Of a stretch of DNA of 64,000 nucleotides, positions 23,631-34,100 are shown one piece after another (positions within the stretch are counted from its first letter, which is position 1; each line of letters begins with the position of its first letter). Origin of the DNA: Bathymodiolus brooksi (taxonomy: Eukaryota > Mollusca > Bivalvia > Mytilida > Modiolidae). The notes under the pieces were generated by a model. That model made no database searches. It was not told the DNA's origin and saw only the letters and a list, made by a program, of their open reading frames with translations. The position numbers and the translations under genes were made by a program. The stretch is taken from the NCBI GenBank assembly GCA_963680875.1, contig OY804575.1, positions 34,879,103 through 34,943,102 on the forward strand. Direction: 5' to 3'.

Positions 23631-23976
23631 TTTACACAAAATGCAAAATATAACAATAATCTATGAGAGAAATGCTTGTCAGGTTCGTCTAAAGTACACG
23701 TGGTTGAGAGAAAGATTTTACAGGTAAGATACCTGACGTACGGATGGCTCTTCTATAAAGTACATCTACTCCCACCCGAAAAATGACAACAAAATAGGAC
23801 CAAAATACAAAATTTCATCCGAGTGCAGCCTCAGCCAAAACAATAAGAAGCATTACTGTAACATTTTTAGTTAGCACTCCTAATTCTAAATAAAGCTCGT
23901 TTATTTTGCTGTTCAAAAATCTATAGTTTAAAAGATATTTGGATTTTTCGTTATTCTAATAAAAAAATTATTACTT

Positions 23977-24112
23977 TAGTCTTTTATTCAGGAATCCAAT
24001 AAACTATTCAGGCAACAAGCTAGATATAGAGAAAATAAACTATATATAAGATATATGTACATATAAGATACAGACTGTTTTTTTTTATTATCAATTGAGT
24101 AATAAATGTTAC
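23977..24112. other. intron sequence
   Basis: Short AT-rich spacer between the transposon's TA duplication and the donor site of the 24113-24189 exon. Confidence 0.5.
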
Positions 24113-24189
24113 CTCATCAACAACTTCATATCTCATTTCCATTTCATCCAGATCTATACAGGAAATTTCAATAACTTCAGAAGCTGCAT
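24113..24189 (-). CDS. 77-nt exon, unrecognised minus-strand gene
   Basis: On the minus strand the acceptor TTTCTTTTAATAG precedes it and the donor GAG|GTAACATTT follows. Two of three frames are closed. The open one starts with two bases finishing a split codon, then reads 25 residues: AASEVIEISCIDLDEM followed by EMRYEVVDE. It ends on a codon boundary. The peptide is acidic and mixed in composition, typical of real coding sequence. I do not recognise the protein. Upstream exons must lie further right (none found in the window) and downstream exons are the microexons at 18140 and leftwards. Confidence 0.62.
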
Positions 24190-24211
24190 CTATTAAAAGA
24201 AAGAAATTAAA

Positions 24212-25027
24212 CTAGAGGCTCAGTGCCCACTGAGCCTGTGTCGCTCACCTTTCATTCTGCTTTGAAGAAATTTAATATGGAACCTTCCAACCAAGTTTCG
24301 GTTCATTTGGCTAAGCAGTTTCAGAGAAGAAGATTTTTAGAAATCAACCAACCAGAAACAAGAATTGCCTATGGCGGCCATGTTTGTTATCGAATAGGGA
24401 CGAAATGATCAATCTTTATAGAGGACCTTCCATAGATGCTTTCTACCAAATTTCAGTTCCTTTGGGAAAGCGGTTTCAGAGAAGATTTTTTTTAGAAATC
24501 AGTCAATCAGAAACAAGAATGGCCAGTGCCGACCATGTTTGTTAATGGATCGAAACTAAAAATGAGCAATCTTTATAGAGGGCCTTTCAAGGATGCCTCC
24601 TACCAAGTTTTGATTCATTTGACTAAGCGGTTTCACAGAAGATTTTTTAGAAATCAACCAATCAGAAACAAGAATGGCCTGTGGTGGCCATGTTTATTAA
24701 CGGATCGGGACAAAATTAGCAATCTTTATAGAGGACCTTGCATAGATGCTTTCTACCAAGTTTTGGTTCATTTGGCCAAGCGGTTTCAGAGGAGAAGATT
24801 TTTAAATATCAGCCAAATCAGAAACAAGAATTGCCTGTGGTGGCCATGTTTGTTAATGGATCGGGACGAAATTAGCAATCTTTATAGAGGACCTGCCATA
24901 GATGCTTCCTACCAAGTTTCAGTTCATTTGGCTAAGGGGTTTCAGAGGAGAAGATTAAATGTGAAAAGTTAACAGATGAGAAGTGATGGCAAAAGCTCAC
25001 ATTGCCTTTGGCAAGGTGAGCTAAAAA
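24212..25027 (+). mobile_element. HEM copy 6
   Basis: Head CTAGAGGCTCAGTG-CC-CACTGAGCCT (perfect stem), then GCTCACCTT. Tail: hairpin GCTCACATTGCC-TTT-GGCAAGGTGAGC, TAAAAA. Same subfamily as copy 1. The core has about four to five units with GGCCATGTTTGTTA, CTTTATAGAGGACCTT, ACCAAGTTTCRGTTCATTTG and GGTTTCAGAGGAGAAGATT. The open frame at 24526-24972 merely follows them. Confidence 0.88.
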
Positions 25028-25204
25028 TGAGCTCAAGTCAGTTATGATGTATGTCACTGTCATTTTTTGGACCTCAAATTTTGAATACCAGCAGCATTTT
25101 TTTCTTTATTCAGAAATAATTTTTTTGATTGATATGGTAAGTAGGTCTTGAGAAATATATACAGTAAAGATAAGCTTTAGTATAGTAATGCACATGCAAA
25201 TGCA

Positions 25205-25945
25205 CAAATCATGCAACCATTGTATATAGTGGCACAAATCATGCAGTCTGCACAAAACAAGCTACCATTTACATGCAACTGCCTACTGCACAAAACATGC
25301 AACCATTTACATGTAGCTACACAAAACATACAACCATTTACATGTACATTTTGTAGCTACACAAAACATGCAACCATTTACATGTACATGTAGTTACACA
25401 AAACATGCAACCATTTACATGTAGCTACACAAAACATGCTACCATTTACATGTAACTGCACAAAACATGCAACCATTTACATGTACATGTAGCTACACAA
25501 AACATGCAACCATTTACATGTACATGTAGTTACACAAAACATGCAACCATTTACATGTAGCTACACAAAACATGCTACCATTTACATGTAACTGCACAAA
25601 ACATGCAACCATTTGCATGCAACTGCACAAAACATGCAACCATTTACATGTAGCTACACAAAACATGCAACCATTCACATGTAGATGTGCAAAACATGCA
25701 ACCATTTACATGTACTGTAGCTACACAAAAAAAGCTACCCTTTACATGTAGCTACACAAAACAAGCTACCATTTACATGTAGCTACACAAAACAAGCTAC
25801 CATTTACATGTAGCTACACAAAACAAGCTACCATAAAACATGTAGTTACACAAAACATGCTACCATTTAGATGTAGATGCACAAAACATGCAACCATTTA
25901 GATGTAGATGCCATTTAAATATAGATGCACAAAACATGTTAGTCT
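25205..25945. repeat. degenerate satellite of about 31 bp
   Basis: Repeated CACAAAACATGCAACCATTT + ACATGTAGCTA with variants (CTACCATTT, ACATGTACATGTAG, AACTGCA). Short open frames on both strands follow the repeat. Confidence 0.92.
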
Positions 25946-26569
25946 TTTCAGCTTTTACAGTACAATTTCTGAAAAATGAACAACTGGCCATAGAGTAACA
26001 TTCGTGCGAAATACAAGAGGCTGAAGATAGTGGAAACCAGTCGTCGAGGTATTTCTAATATCCAACAGTCCAATATGAAAATACTGTACAACTGGCCGTA
26101 AATGCATGTTTTGTTGTTTTTCGAATATTAAATACTAATAATCATTGGACAATTTTTTGTTATTTTAATTATTTTGAAGACAATTGTCGTCCGTTACTGT
26201 ACATGTATGTTTCTTTAATGGTTTTTAGATGCATTCAATAAAATAAACATGGCTTCAATTATGCAATCAGACAGAGTGAAAGAAAGACACAAAAGCGTCC
26301 TTCCCAGACTTCATACATGTAAGTAGTTGAAGCAAAAAAAAATTATTGGGTAGGAAGAAAATGAAATGGTTAGCAGTGAAGATGAAGATATGTAAATACC
26401 TGAAGAAGTTTGCTATTTCAAAAACTGCAAAAAAAATGAAGGAGTACGAGGAATAAAAATATAAGGCCTTGTCTAACTTTTTTCTTATTTTAGTTTCCAA
26501 ACATAGTTGAATTCGCTGTGGGTTGGGGTCTGATGTTTGTTTGTTTTTTTACGTCTGAATATCTGAATA
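25946..26569. other. noncoding stretch with one weak exon-like spot
   Basis: At 26251-26320 the plus strand reads ATGGCTTCAATTATGCAATC and, 70 nt on, a consensus GTAAGTAG donor; no partner exon or acceptor was found, so it is not annotated. Nothing else recognised. Confidence 0.4.
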
Positions 26570-26735
26570 AGTGAGTGAGTGATTGTTGTTTAACACCAAT
26601 TCAGCAATTTTTCAGCTATATCATGGCAAGAACAAGTTAATTTTCAATGAGATGATGACGAGGAACACTTTGTTCTAGACCAACACGCTGAGTTAGATTT
26701 TTATAGTGCTAGCTCACTGAAACAACAGTCCAGCT
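26570..26735 (+). mobile_element. SINE-C copy
   Basis: GTGAGTGAGTGATTGTTGTT, TTTTTCAGCTATATCATGGC, TTCAATGAGATGATGACG and TTTTTATAGTGCTAGCTCAC. The last part resembles other molluscan SINE tails. It abuts and appears to have replaced the outer part of the left copia LTR. Confidence 0.6.
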
Positions 26736-26742
26736 ATAAAAA

Positions 26743-26847
26743 TCTAAATACACCAAGTAAACTAGATTTCAAAAACAAAAGAGTTCCAATTAAGAAAACC
26801 AGAACCATAAGAGTTATCCCTCTTGGTACATTAATATCAAATTAACA
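26743..26847 (-). repeat. left (3') copia LTR, truncated
   Basis: ATACACCAAGTAAACTAGAT, AACAAAAGAGTTCCAATTAA, CAGAACCATAAGAGTTATCC and CTTGGTACATTAATATCAAA end in TTAACA. This matches 34857-34961 almost base for base. The outer 43 bp, beginning TGTTAA in the right LTR, are missing here. Confidence 0.85.
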
Positions 26848-26858
26848 TTAATTACAAT

Positions 26859-26870
26859 CTCTTCTTTTTG
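26859..26870 (-). promoter_or_regulatory. polypurine tract of the copia element
   Basis: The minus strand reads CAAAAAGAAGAGA eleven bases before the left LTR, the expected position for plus-strand priming. Confidence 0.55.
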
Positions 26871-27076
26871 TGACGAGAATTAGCCTTCATTGAAAACGAT
26901 GGCCCCTCAGGCCAACCAAAAAAAAAATGCACACAAGCAGAAACGAATGTACCGGTAGTCAGACGCACAAATTACTTAGACCATTCATGTTATGACCGTC
27001 ATTGGATTAAACTGTCCTCAGGTCATGGGGATTTTTATGCCCCTTTGAATGAATAGATATAAAATGTTAATTCACA

Positions 27077-27574
27077 ATTTCATACAAATTCTTCTGGCAA
27101 TTTTCCTTTTTGTAGTACATTTAACAGTTCTATTCCTGATGCTCCTCTTTTTGTCATTGAATTTGCCAGCTGAACTTTCCCGGGGCACCACTTAACTTCA
27201 ACATAGTTATTTTGTTTCATCTCACAGATCGTTGCGATATCAATTCTCAAGCGTTTGTTTTCTACCAGTTTAGTTGATTGTAAGGCCTTGGTTACACTTT
27301 TATGGTCAATAAAGGCAGTGATAGGTATGGTACCTTGCCGTACTGCACAAATGTCTTCAATTATTTTCCGATAGTACAGTGCTGATTCTAGTCCATCTTG
27401 TAAGCTCAGTGCTTCGGCAGCAATTGTTGAACATACATGTACTACTCTTTTAATATTGTTGGCTTGCCAGCAGATTGGGCAGCAATTTCCCTTCCTATCT
27501 TTTATCCAAATAATAAGAGCCCCTGTGCTCCCTTTTCCACTGTTTATATTTCCTAATGCAGCATCACTGAACAC
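27077..27574 (-). pseudogene. copia RNase H domain
   Basis: The frame opens with MFSDAALGNINSGKGS (first catalytic Asp in SDA) and continues with ALIIWIKDRKG, STIAAEALSLQDGLESAL (the conserved AAEA Glu) and FIDHKSVTKAL (Asp in the third motif), ending KLPEEFV. It is the C-terminal end of the polyprotein. It overlaps the RT frame by a few bases in another frame, so a frameshift separates them from the ancestral single frame. No cellular role is implied; this is a relic of retrotransposon replication. Confidence 0.85.
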
Positions 27575-28442
27575 AAATATTTCCCAGTCCTCTAGATTTT
27601 CCTCTTAAAGATGGAAATAACTGAACAGGTCTAATATCCTTCAATTTCCCAAAGTTTTTGATTGCTCGCAATAAGTCAGCCACTGATCCTCCTTTTAATT
27701 TTGTACTTAAATCTACCAATTCAAAAGCTAAGTCAGGTCTCGAACTCTGGACTGCCCAGTTTAATTGGCCTACTAACTTGCAATACAGTTTCTGCTCTTC
27801 TGCATTTAATTGTTCTTGCTTTTGTGATGCACGCTGTGGTTCGATATGAGGATGATCCAGTTTTTCCATATACATTATTGAATGGTCAAGTTTAATACCA
27901 TCTGTGTTTTGTGTTATCTGGAACCCAATATTAATATAACGGAAATTTCCTTCTTCGATTTTTCCTGCTAGGAATCGCTGTCGTAATTTGCACATAGCAG
28001 CCTCGAATGTTTCATTTCCTGCATGGAGAAAATCATCCACATGACAACATATAATCCCAATGAGAGATCCCTCTCTGATCAAAGTAAACACAGCTGGATC
28101 AAGCTTTAATTGTCTAAATTCCAAACTTAAGAGTTCATCTCGTACACTCATATAAAACTGTCTTGCTCCTTCCTTAAGGCCATAGAGTCCGTGCTTAAGT
28201 TTCCAGACGAAGCCTTCAACCGTTTCACTCTCTACCGGTGGTTTGACATAAACTTCACGGTCAAGCTTTTTTCCTTGCAGGAAAGCAGATTTTATGTCTG
28301 TGGTTTTAGGCGTCCAATTCCTACTAGCTACAATTGTAAGAAATATCCTGATTGCACCTTTTCCAACCGTTGGGCTATCTTTTGGTATTAAAGAATGTTC
28401 TTCAAAACCACAGGCTACTAATCTTGCCCTGGTATCTCCATC
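27564..28442 (-). pseudogene. copia reverse transcriptase domain
   Basis: Reads on the minus strand: ARLVACGFEEH, KDSPTVGKGA, WTPKTTDIKSAFLQGKKLDR (the DIKSAFL motif with the first catalytic Asp), LKHGLYGLKEGARQFY (typical copia motif) and HVDDFLHAGNE, in which VDD is the catalytic pair. It continues to QLNWAVQSSRPDLAF and the thumb. The segment upstream of 28190 is reached through frame changes, and the frame begins directly after an in-frame TAA at 28443. A degenerate copy of the RT that copies the element's RNA. Confidence 0.87.
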
Positions 28443-29692
28443 TTACCTGGTAATAATCCATCTGGTTGATATAGTCTTTTGACCACAGTCTTCCACCTCC
28501 TCATATGTATCAAAATGACATAGTTTTTGAAGTTCTAATTGTTTTGCAATTTCACAGCTTGTATCATCAACATCATTAGTTGTATGAACTTCCTCATCTC
28601 TATGCAGATTCTCTATAGCATTCCATTCTAATCTACCTAAATCCACACTTTTTTGTTCATTGCTTAAATGGTCTTGTACATTGTACCATGTTTTGTTCTT
28701 TCCAGTCATTTTTCCTGCTTTCCCCGGTACAGTTGCACTAATCCGTTCTTCCGAATCTGGCAATTTGTACTGAATAATATCATTTTTCTTTATTTGAAGT
28801 AAAGTGCTAGATGTCGTTTCTTTTGGAACATTTTCCTGATTCTCAGATTCGTTTGATTGATCTTCACGAAAATTATTTACAGTTTCTGTAATGACAGTTG
28901 CAGATTTCGTTTGATCACTTTTGGGCTCACTTGTGTCATTACTGTCATAACTCTCTTGCTTATCGTCCTTTGTGGCATTGTCCGTAAAGTACGTGTTGAC
29001 TTTACACAGTCTGTTTGGCAATACTCTAACAAATACTCCTCCATGCCGGACAAATACGACTTTTCCATCCTGAAATACCACTTTTCCAGGTTCCAACCAA
29101 CGCTCCTTCCCTTCTCGTTTGTAAAATACCATGTCACCATTTTCGAATACTTGTTCTGCAGCTCTTACTTTTGAACGTAATGCACGCCGTATCCTTTCGT
29201 CTGCCTCAGTTTGTATGTATGCTTTGCGAGTTTCATGCAACGCATTCAAATGTTTGGAAAATGCTTCACTACATGTAGTTCCTTCCAAGGCGGGTAACTC
29301 TGCTTGCATTATATTCGGCAAATTCGGATTTTTACCAAACAGCCATTCCACATCTGCCATGAATTTCTTGCCATATTTGCCCATGATAGAAGTGTTTCAA
29401 TCTCCACATTATTGTTTTCTGCTGCAAGTTTAATCAACATCATATCGGTGATTGCATGAACACGCTCACAAAGTCCATTCTGAAATGGGCTCATACCAGC
29501 TGCTGTGCATAATCGGACATTTAAAATAGATGTTATTTCACACATTTCATCAGAGCTGAACTCGTCATATTCTTCTCTCCAACCTCCAACATCTTTCAAT
29601 AATACAACAAGACACTTCTTTGGTGGATGTGCAAATTGCCGATGGAGTTTCAATAAAGCTGACTGTTGTTCGTCTTGAGTCATTTCTTCCAA
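28443..29692 (-). pseudogene. copia integrase, catalytic core deleted
   Basis: At the start is LLKLHRQFAHPP (the gag-pre-integrase zinc-binding His pair). After KDVGGWREEYDE the sequence jumps straight to FSSDEMCEITSILNVRLCTA, normally part of the TDNGGEF[S/T] block. The stretch that would carry both catalytic Asp residues, roughly 90-100 residues by comparison with other copia integrases, is missing. GMSPFQNGLCERVH with the catalytic Glu remains. The C-terminal part (second frame, to 28443) has NGDMVFYKREGKERWLEPGK and VVFVRHGGVFVRVLPNRL, typical of copia integrase tails, then an acidic linker ending at an in-frame stop. It cannot catalyse integration. Confidence 0.87.
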
Positions 29693-30372
29693 TTTTACTG
29701 CATGGACTTCATTTACATGTACAGTTTCAGTTTTGTCTATTGGTATACAATAATGTCCAGAGGATGTTATGTTCAGTGATTACAGCTGTGTCGTTCTCTA
29801 AATCCATTTTTGGCCTGCCTTTTTCATAGCTGATCGTAAGAGCAGTAGAGGAATATCTGATTCTACCACATCGGTTTTGACTCGGACTTGTTTTCCTACC
29901 ATACAAACGGGTAATTCATATTCGCCATCTGACTTTAACCTTGTCCCTCCTCCAAATTTGAACACTTTATGTCCATCCTGACAGACAACCTTTGCATGGT
30001 CATCTTCATTAAACGAGTCAAGAATTCAGCCAGGTTTTACCACACACTGCTACTACATGCACTATCCAACACCGCACAATTACGTGCATCACTGCCCAAT
30101 TGCATAATGTCTTGTTTTTGATAACCTGTAAACAGGACTGCATGTTCTTCCTCTGTAATGTTTACTTTCATTAAGTTTTCCCAACTGTCAGGGCATTTAG
30201 CTACAAGATGTCTATATGACCCACATGATCTGCATGTTAGAATTTTCTCATCTGGTCCTGAAGGATTTAAGTGTTTGGTGCCACGCTGTGATGAAGGAAA
30301 TCCCTGTCCTCGTCCACATACTCTACTAATGTGTCCACCCTGTCGGTTGCCATAATTGCTTCCATGCTTCAC
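29693..30372 (-). pseudogene. copia zinc knuckle and protease
   Basis: The zinc knuckle is CRSCGSYRHLVAKC (C-x2-C-x4-H-x4-C). The protease begins NCAVLDSACSSSVW with the catalytic DSA triad (normally DSG or DTG). After a frame break near 30037 the remainder is visible in other frames: FGGGTRLKSDGEYELPV, VVESDIPLLLRSAMKKAG and ITSSGHYCIP. Upstream, GSNYGNRQGGHISRVCGRGQ is the basic linker of gag. Confidence 0.82.
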
Positions 30373-30379
30373 ATATCTT

Positions 30380-30986
30380 GCTTCCCATAAAGCCTCTTCA
30401 TTTTCAGCAAAAAATGCTGGTTCTAGTTTTATGCTTTGATTTATTCACTTTTCATGTGACCTTCTTCTCCATAAAACTTCTTCAATGATCGTTTTGCTTC
30501 ATCATAGAGAGTTGGCCCATTTTCATAATTCATTCCTGTCAAAACCAATTGTTTTCCCTCCTTTGTAATATTTGCTTTTCTCAACAGTTTAAATGCCAAG
30601 ATCTCTGGTGGAAGTGTCATATTTTTCTTCTCAATTATGCAGTATTTGCTATCGAAAACAGCGATATATTCGTTTATTGTCTGACCTTCAGCTCTTTTGA
30701 GATCCTCGAATTCTTCAAACTTTTCTAAACTGTCTGCAAGATGCTTATCTAGAAATTCAAGGAGTGTATCAAAGCCGGTGTCTTACTTTAAGTCATCGAG
30801 TTTAATTTGATCGAACACTTTTTCTCGGATCTTGCTTTCATCATCCTCTGGTAATGTAAGTGCAATTGCAACTCCTCTTTTCTTTTTATCTAGATCCGTG
30901 ATTTCACTCCAAGCCAATAGTTCCTGTTTGTAAAGTTCATATGACATAGACTTGCTAAATATGGGTGGATTTATTTTTGTGGCCAT
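30380..30986 (-). pseudogene. copia gag
   Basis: The likely start is MATKINPPIFSKSMSYELYK at 30986, with LLAWSEITDLDKKKRGVAIA and LTLPEDDESKIREKVFDQ following. An in-frame TAA lies at 30783-30785 after LDDLK. The frame then continues (GFDTLLEFLDKHLADSLEKF, FEEFEDLKRAEGQTINEYIA, LPPEILAFKLLRKANITKEG) to a second in-frame stop near 30440. An upstream in-frame ATG at 31031 would add 15 residues. Gag would form the particle of the retrotransposon. Confidence 0.82.
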
Positions 30987-31143
30987 TGTTCTCTTTGTGC
31001 AGTTTTCCCTCCTTTTTCTATTTTTCACCATGTACTGTCTGGACTGTATTTATGGGGAGGGGGGGGGATTTACTCTTATTGTTTATATGCATGCTTGACA
31101 GACTCTCAATAGTTGACACTTAATGCTCTTTCATCGAACCACG

Positions 31144-31154
31144 CTCTGCTACCA
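31144..31154 (-). promoter_or_regulatory. primer-binding site for initiator Met tRNA
   Basis: The minus strand reads TGGTAGCAGAG two bases after the LTR end (...TTAACA-AG). This is an 11-base exact complement to the 3' end of animal initiator tRNA-Met (CTCTGCTACCA), a standard Ty1/copia primer. Confidence 0.8.
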
Positions 31155-31156
31155 CT

Positions 31157-31199
31157 TGTTAAACTCTAAGACACTCAATATTTTCTACATCTATCTAAT
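31157..31199 (-). repeat. right (5') copia LTR, first part
   Basis: On the plus strand it begins TGTTAAACTCTAAGAC, the inverse of the TTAACA at 34956-34961. It is interrupted at 31200 after CTATCTAAT, the 9-bp target duplicated by the inserted TIR element. Confidence 0.82.
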
Positions 31200-34100
31200 C
31201 AATCTCTACCCAGAGTTGTCTGTCCTTACACTCTATCCAATCTCTGTCAATGCCTAAAAACCAAGAATCTTGTCAAAATCTGTTTATTAAAGGGTAACTT
31301 GATATAAACCGGTTATAATGACCTCATATATTGTAAAATATGTAAAGAATACCATATAACTAATATTTGAGAAGCTTCTTTGTTTATTTTCAAACGAAGA
31401 TAAGGGATTATTTTTTATACGGTGGTTAGTCATACAGTGCTGTTCTGGTTCCTTGTAATAGCTTCTATATTTGCTGAACATTACACTGGTAATATTTCAT
31501 AACCAGAGGCTCTCAAGAGCCTGTATCGTTCACCTGGTTATAAAAAGAACCAATTGGTCCTATGTAAAAACTATGTCCTGCAGTGGTAGTCATCTTGGAA
31601 TTACGATCAACATAAAAAACACAAAGTTTGTAAAGGACCTTCCAATGATTGATGCACAGTTTAGGTTCAATCAGTGCAATAGCTTCAGAGAAGAATATAT
31701 TTCTGTATTTTCCCCATATGGTCCTGTGTTAATACTATGACCTGTGGTGGCAGCCATCTTGGATTTCCGATCGGCATAAAAAACAGAGGACCTTCCAATG
31801 ATCATTCCTGGGCAGTTTGGTTTCAACTGTCCTAGTGGTTTCAGAGAAGAAGCGTTTTGAAACATTTTTCCCATAGGGTCCAATATTAAGTCCTGCCGTA
31901 GCCGCCATTTTGAATTTCATATCAGAACAAAAAACGTAAAGTTTGCAGAGGACTATCCAATGAACATTCATTTACAGTTTGGCTTTAATCATATTTGTAG
32001 TTTCTGAGAAGAAGGCATTTGAACATTTTCCCATAGGGTCCAATGTTAATCTATGTATTGCGGTGGTGGCCATCTTGGATTTGCGATCGGCATAAAAAAC
32101 ACACACTTTGTAGAGGACCTTCCAATGATCATTCCTGGGCAGTTTTGTTTCAATTATCCAAGTGGTTTCAGAGAAGAAGCGTTTTGAAACATTTTCCCCA
32201 TAGGGTCCAATGTTAAACTAAGTTCTGCCGTAGCCGCCATTTTGAATTTCATATCGGAACAAAAAACGTAAAGGTTGTAGAGGACCATCCAATGAACATT
32301 CATGTACAGTTTGGCTTTAATCATATTTGTAGCTTCTGAGAAGAAGGCATTTGAACATTTTCCCATAGGGTTCAATGTTAATCTATGTATTGCGGTGGTG
32401 GCCATCTTGAATTTTCGATCGGCATAAAAAAACAGAAACTTTGTAGAGGACCTTCCAATGATCATTCCTGGGCAGTTTGGTTTCAATGGTCCAAGTGGTT
32501 TCAGAGAAGAAGCGTTTTGAAACATTTTTCCCATAGGGTCCAATGTTAAACTAAGTCTTGCCGTAGCCGCCATTTTGAAATTCATATCGGAACAAAAAAC
32601 CTTAAGATTGTAGAGGACCATCCAATGAACATTCATGTACAGTTTGGCTTTAATCATATTTGTAGTTTCTGAGTAGAAGGCATTTGAACATTTTCCCATA
32701 GGGTCCAATGTTAATCTATGTATTGCGGTGGCGGCCATCTTGGATTTCCGATCGGCATAAAAAACATAAAATTTGTAGAGAACCTTCCAATGATCATTCC
32801 TGGGCAGTTTGGTTTCAACTGTCCTAGTGGTTTCAGAGAAGAAGCATCTTGAAACATTTTCCCCATAGGGTCCAATGTTAAACTAAGTCCTGCCGTAGCC
32901 GCCATTTTGAATTCTATATCGGAACAAAAAACGTAAAGTTTGTAGAGGACCATCCAATGAACATTCATGTACAGTTTGGCTTTAATCATATTTGTAGTTT
33001 CTGAGAAGAAGGCATTTGAACATTTTCCCATAGGGTCCAATGTTAATCTATGTATTGCGGTGGTGGCCATCTTGGATTTCCGATCGACATAAAAAACATA
33101 AAATTTGTAGAGGACCTTCCAATGATCATTCCTGGGCAGTTTGGTTTCAACTGTCCTAGTGGTTTCAGAGAAGAAGCATCTTGAAACATTTTTCCCATAG
33201 GGTCCAATGTTAAACTAAGTCCTGCCGTAGCCGCCATTTTGAATTTCATATCGGAACAAAAAACGTAAAGTTTGTAGAGGACCATCCAATGAACATTCAT
33301 GTACAGTTTGGCTTTAATCATATTTGTAGTTTCTGAGTAGAAGACATTTAAACATTTTCCCATAGGGTCCAATGTTAATCTATGTATTGCGGTGGTGGCC
33401 ATCTTGGATTTCCGATCAACATAAAAAACATTAATTTGTAGAGGACCCTCCAATGATCACTCCTGGGCAGTTTGGTTTCAATTATCCAAGTGGTTTCAGA
33501 GAAGAAGCGTTTTGAAACATTTTTCCCATAGGGTCCAATGTTAAACTAAGTTCTGCCGTAGCCGCCATTTTGAATTTCATATCGGAACAAAAAACGTAAA
33601 GTTTGTAGAGGACCATCCAATGAACATTCATGTACAGTTTGGCTTTAATCATATTTGTAGTTTCTGAGAAGAAGGCATTTGAACATTTTCCCATAGGGTT
33701 CAATGTTAATCTATGTATTGCGGTGGCGGCCATCTTGGATTTCCGATCGGCATATAAAACACAAATTTTGTAGAGGACCTTCCAATGATCATTCCTGGGC
33801 AGTTTGGTTTCAATGGTCCAAGTGGTTTCAGAGAAGAAGCAATTTGAAACATTTTTCCCATAGGGTCCAATGTTAAACAAGTCCTGTCGTAGCCGCCATT
33901 TTGAATTTCATATCGGAACAAAAAACCTTAAGATTGTAGAGGACCATCCAATGAACATTCATGTACAGTTTGGCTTTAATCATATTTGTAGTTTCTGAGA
34001 AGAAGGCATTTGAACATTTTCCCATAGGGTCCAATGTTAATCTATGTCCTGCGGTGGCGGCCATCTTGGATTTCCGATCGGCATAAAAAACATAAAATTT

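Larger units (their letters stand above)
19307..23976 (-). mobile_element. dead Tc1/mariner-superfamily transposon with about 60-bp TIRs
   Basis: The left end reads TA|AAGTAATAATTTTTTGATTA, and the reverse complement of the right end reads AAGTAATAATTTTTTTATTA. Similarity continues through GAATAACGAAAA, AAATATCTTTTAAACT and TAGATTTT for about 60 bp. TA dinucleotides flank both ends (19305-19306 and 23977-23978), as expected for the superfamily. It carries a broken transposase on the minus strand and a 1791-bp HEM inserted in it, so the original length was about 2.9 kb. The left third (to 20562) is noncoding, with a 26-G tract. Confidence 0.85.

Noticed and set aside
26251..26320. Possible plus-strand first exon, MASIMQSDRVKERHK then GTAAGTAG
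   Set aside because: No acceptor or second exon found, and no recognisable protein; a chance donor cannot be excluded.
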